Assembly (NCBI GenBank): GCA_963989385.1
Contig: OZ022498.1
Location: forward strand, 103,897,298-103,961,297
Length of the DNA stretch: 64,000 bases
Direction: 5' to 3'
From: Ctena decussata
Lineage: Eukaryota > Mollusca > Bivalvia > Lucinida > Lucinidae
Shown: in pieces, positions 63,330-64,000 of the stretch
How the letters are laid out: the number at the start of each line of letters is the position of its first letter
How positions within the stretch are numbered: position 1 is the stretch's first letter
Made by a program: the position numbers and the translations under genes
The notes under the pieces: model-generated
The model's database searches: none
Seen by the model: the letters and a program-made list of their open reading frames with translations, nothing else
Told to the model about the DNA's origin: nothing

Positions 63330-64000
63330 AGTGACGGGAAAAAACCTAGGCCAAGATCAGACTCTTCTAGAGAGCATGCACACAAGTTTTCAACCAAGTT
63401 CAGGAGGATTATTCACTCCCATCGATTTCACAGCCTCTGGGAGCCAACCAAAAGCGGATGGACATAGCTGACTCGGACCCACGTACAATGCCTCCAAAAT
63501 GTTGACAAAATTCAGCCACATGCGGAACGTCAGAAGCGCCAGAGACTTACAAAAACAGCAAGACTAACTAACTCAGAACAAGATATAACCAACATCAAGA
63601 GACCCAGAGGCAGTGCAGCAGTGGATGTCTACCTATGGAATTCTGTACCTGATTTGCTTTTCATCAACACAAACCGTCCTTGTAACTTTGGACTGGTGTG
63701 TGTGTGTGGGGGGGGGGGGGGGGGCACAACAGTGATGTCTTTTCTCAGTATAAAACGAGCTCTGCATATAACTCGTTCTTGTCGCGACTAAAGTAGTTGT
63801 GATGTTCTCCAAAACCTTGCGGCTGACAGAAAACGTTGGCATTGGCCTATAGTTGAAAGCTGTGTATCTGTCCCTTTATGAAAGAAAGTTGCAGGAACTT
63901 TGGTTCTGATTTTTTCCTTTTCCCACAAATGGCACTTGTACCCCTTTAGGGCAAGAATAAAAGTTTACATGTAGCTCCAAAGATATTTCATGTAGTCGCG
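63330..64000. other. Intergenic, G17 tract and (TG)n, otherwise unrecognised
   Basis: A TG run passes into 17 G at 63708-63724. The stretch 63340-63660 has more balanced base composition than its surroundings, but no reliable open frame or splice pattern was found. Confidence 0.4.

Overview
This window looks like nuclear DNA of a bivalve mollusc, most probably a heterodont (venerid-type) clam. The DNA is AT-rich and gene-poor, and it is packed with tRNA-derived SINEs, foldback MITEs and elements that carry tandem 145-430 bp core repeats followed by (ACGG)n-like microsatellites, the layout described for bivalve pearl elements. There is no bacterial gene arrangement. The taxonomic call is inference from repeat style; no species marker gene is present.

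One host gene is supported, on the minus strand, and it spans almost the whole window. A signal-peptide exon (57702-57642) is followed by exons 47123-47045, 9860-9715, 3792-3652 and 2433-2229. All five have AG/GT splice borders and their phases agree at every junction (1, 2, 1, 1, with a phase-2 exit). Joined, they give 632 nt of open coding sequence for a secreted protein that begins with a signal peptide and continues with four complete EGF-like domains and the start of a fifth, calcium-binding one. The gene runs off the left edge. Its introns are about 10.5, 37.2, 5.9 and 1.2 kb, and nearly everything else described here lies inside them.

Introns 3 and 4 (2.4-9.7 kb) hold hAT-like palindromic MITEs, TTAA-type MITEs, a 900 bp TIR element and SINE pieces. 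Intron 2 (9.9-47.0 kb) holds more hAT-like foldbacks, a 333 bp foldback built of 30 bp sub-repeats, a tandem array split by a SINE, a frameshifted LINE, a 1.7 kb Harbinger-like remnant with a Myb/SANT-like exon, a nested pearl-like element carrying both a SINE and a 1.3 kb foldback, and a 157 bp satellite-like array. Intron 1 (47.1-57.6 kb) holds a 2 kb pearl-like element, three copies of a GAGCC-ended foldback, an odd cluster of GATATCACAAAA words split by a 611 bp TIR element, and a Mutator-like element with a 9 bp target duplication. Upstream of the gene (57.7-64 kb) lie a possible TATA box, two related Helitron-like elements, GACGTC palindromes, SINEs and the second 333 bp foldback.

There is no convincing new enzymatic or defence system. 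The unusual feature is the density and variety of inverted-repeat elements within one transcription unit, including several families that I cannot match to a described one.
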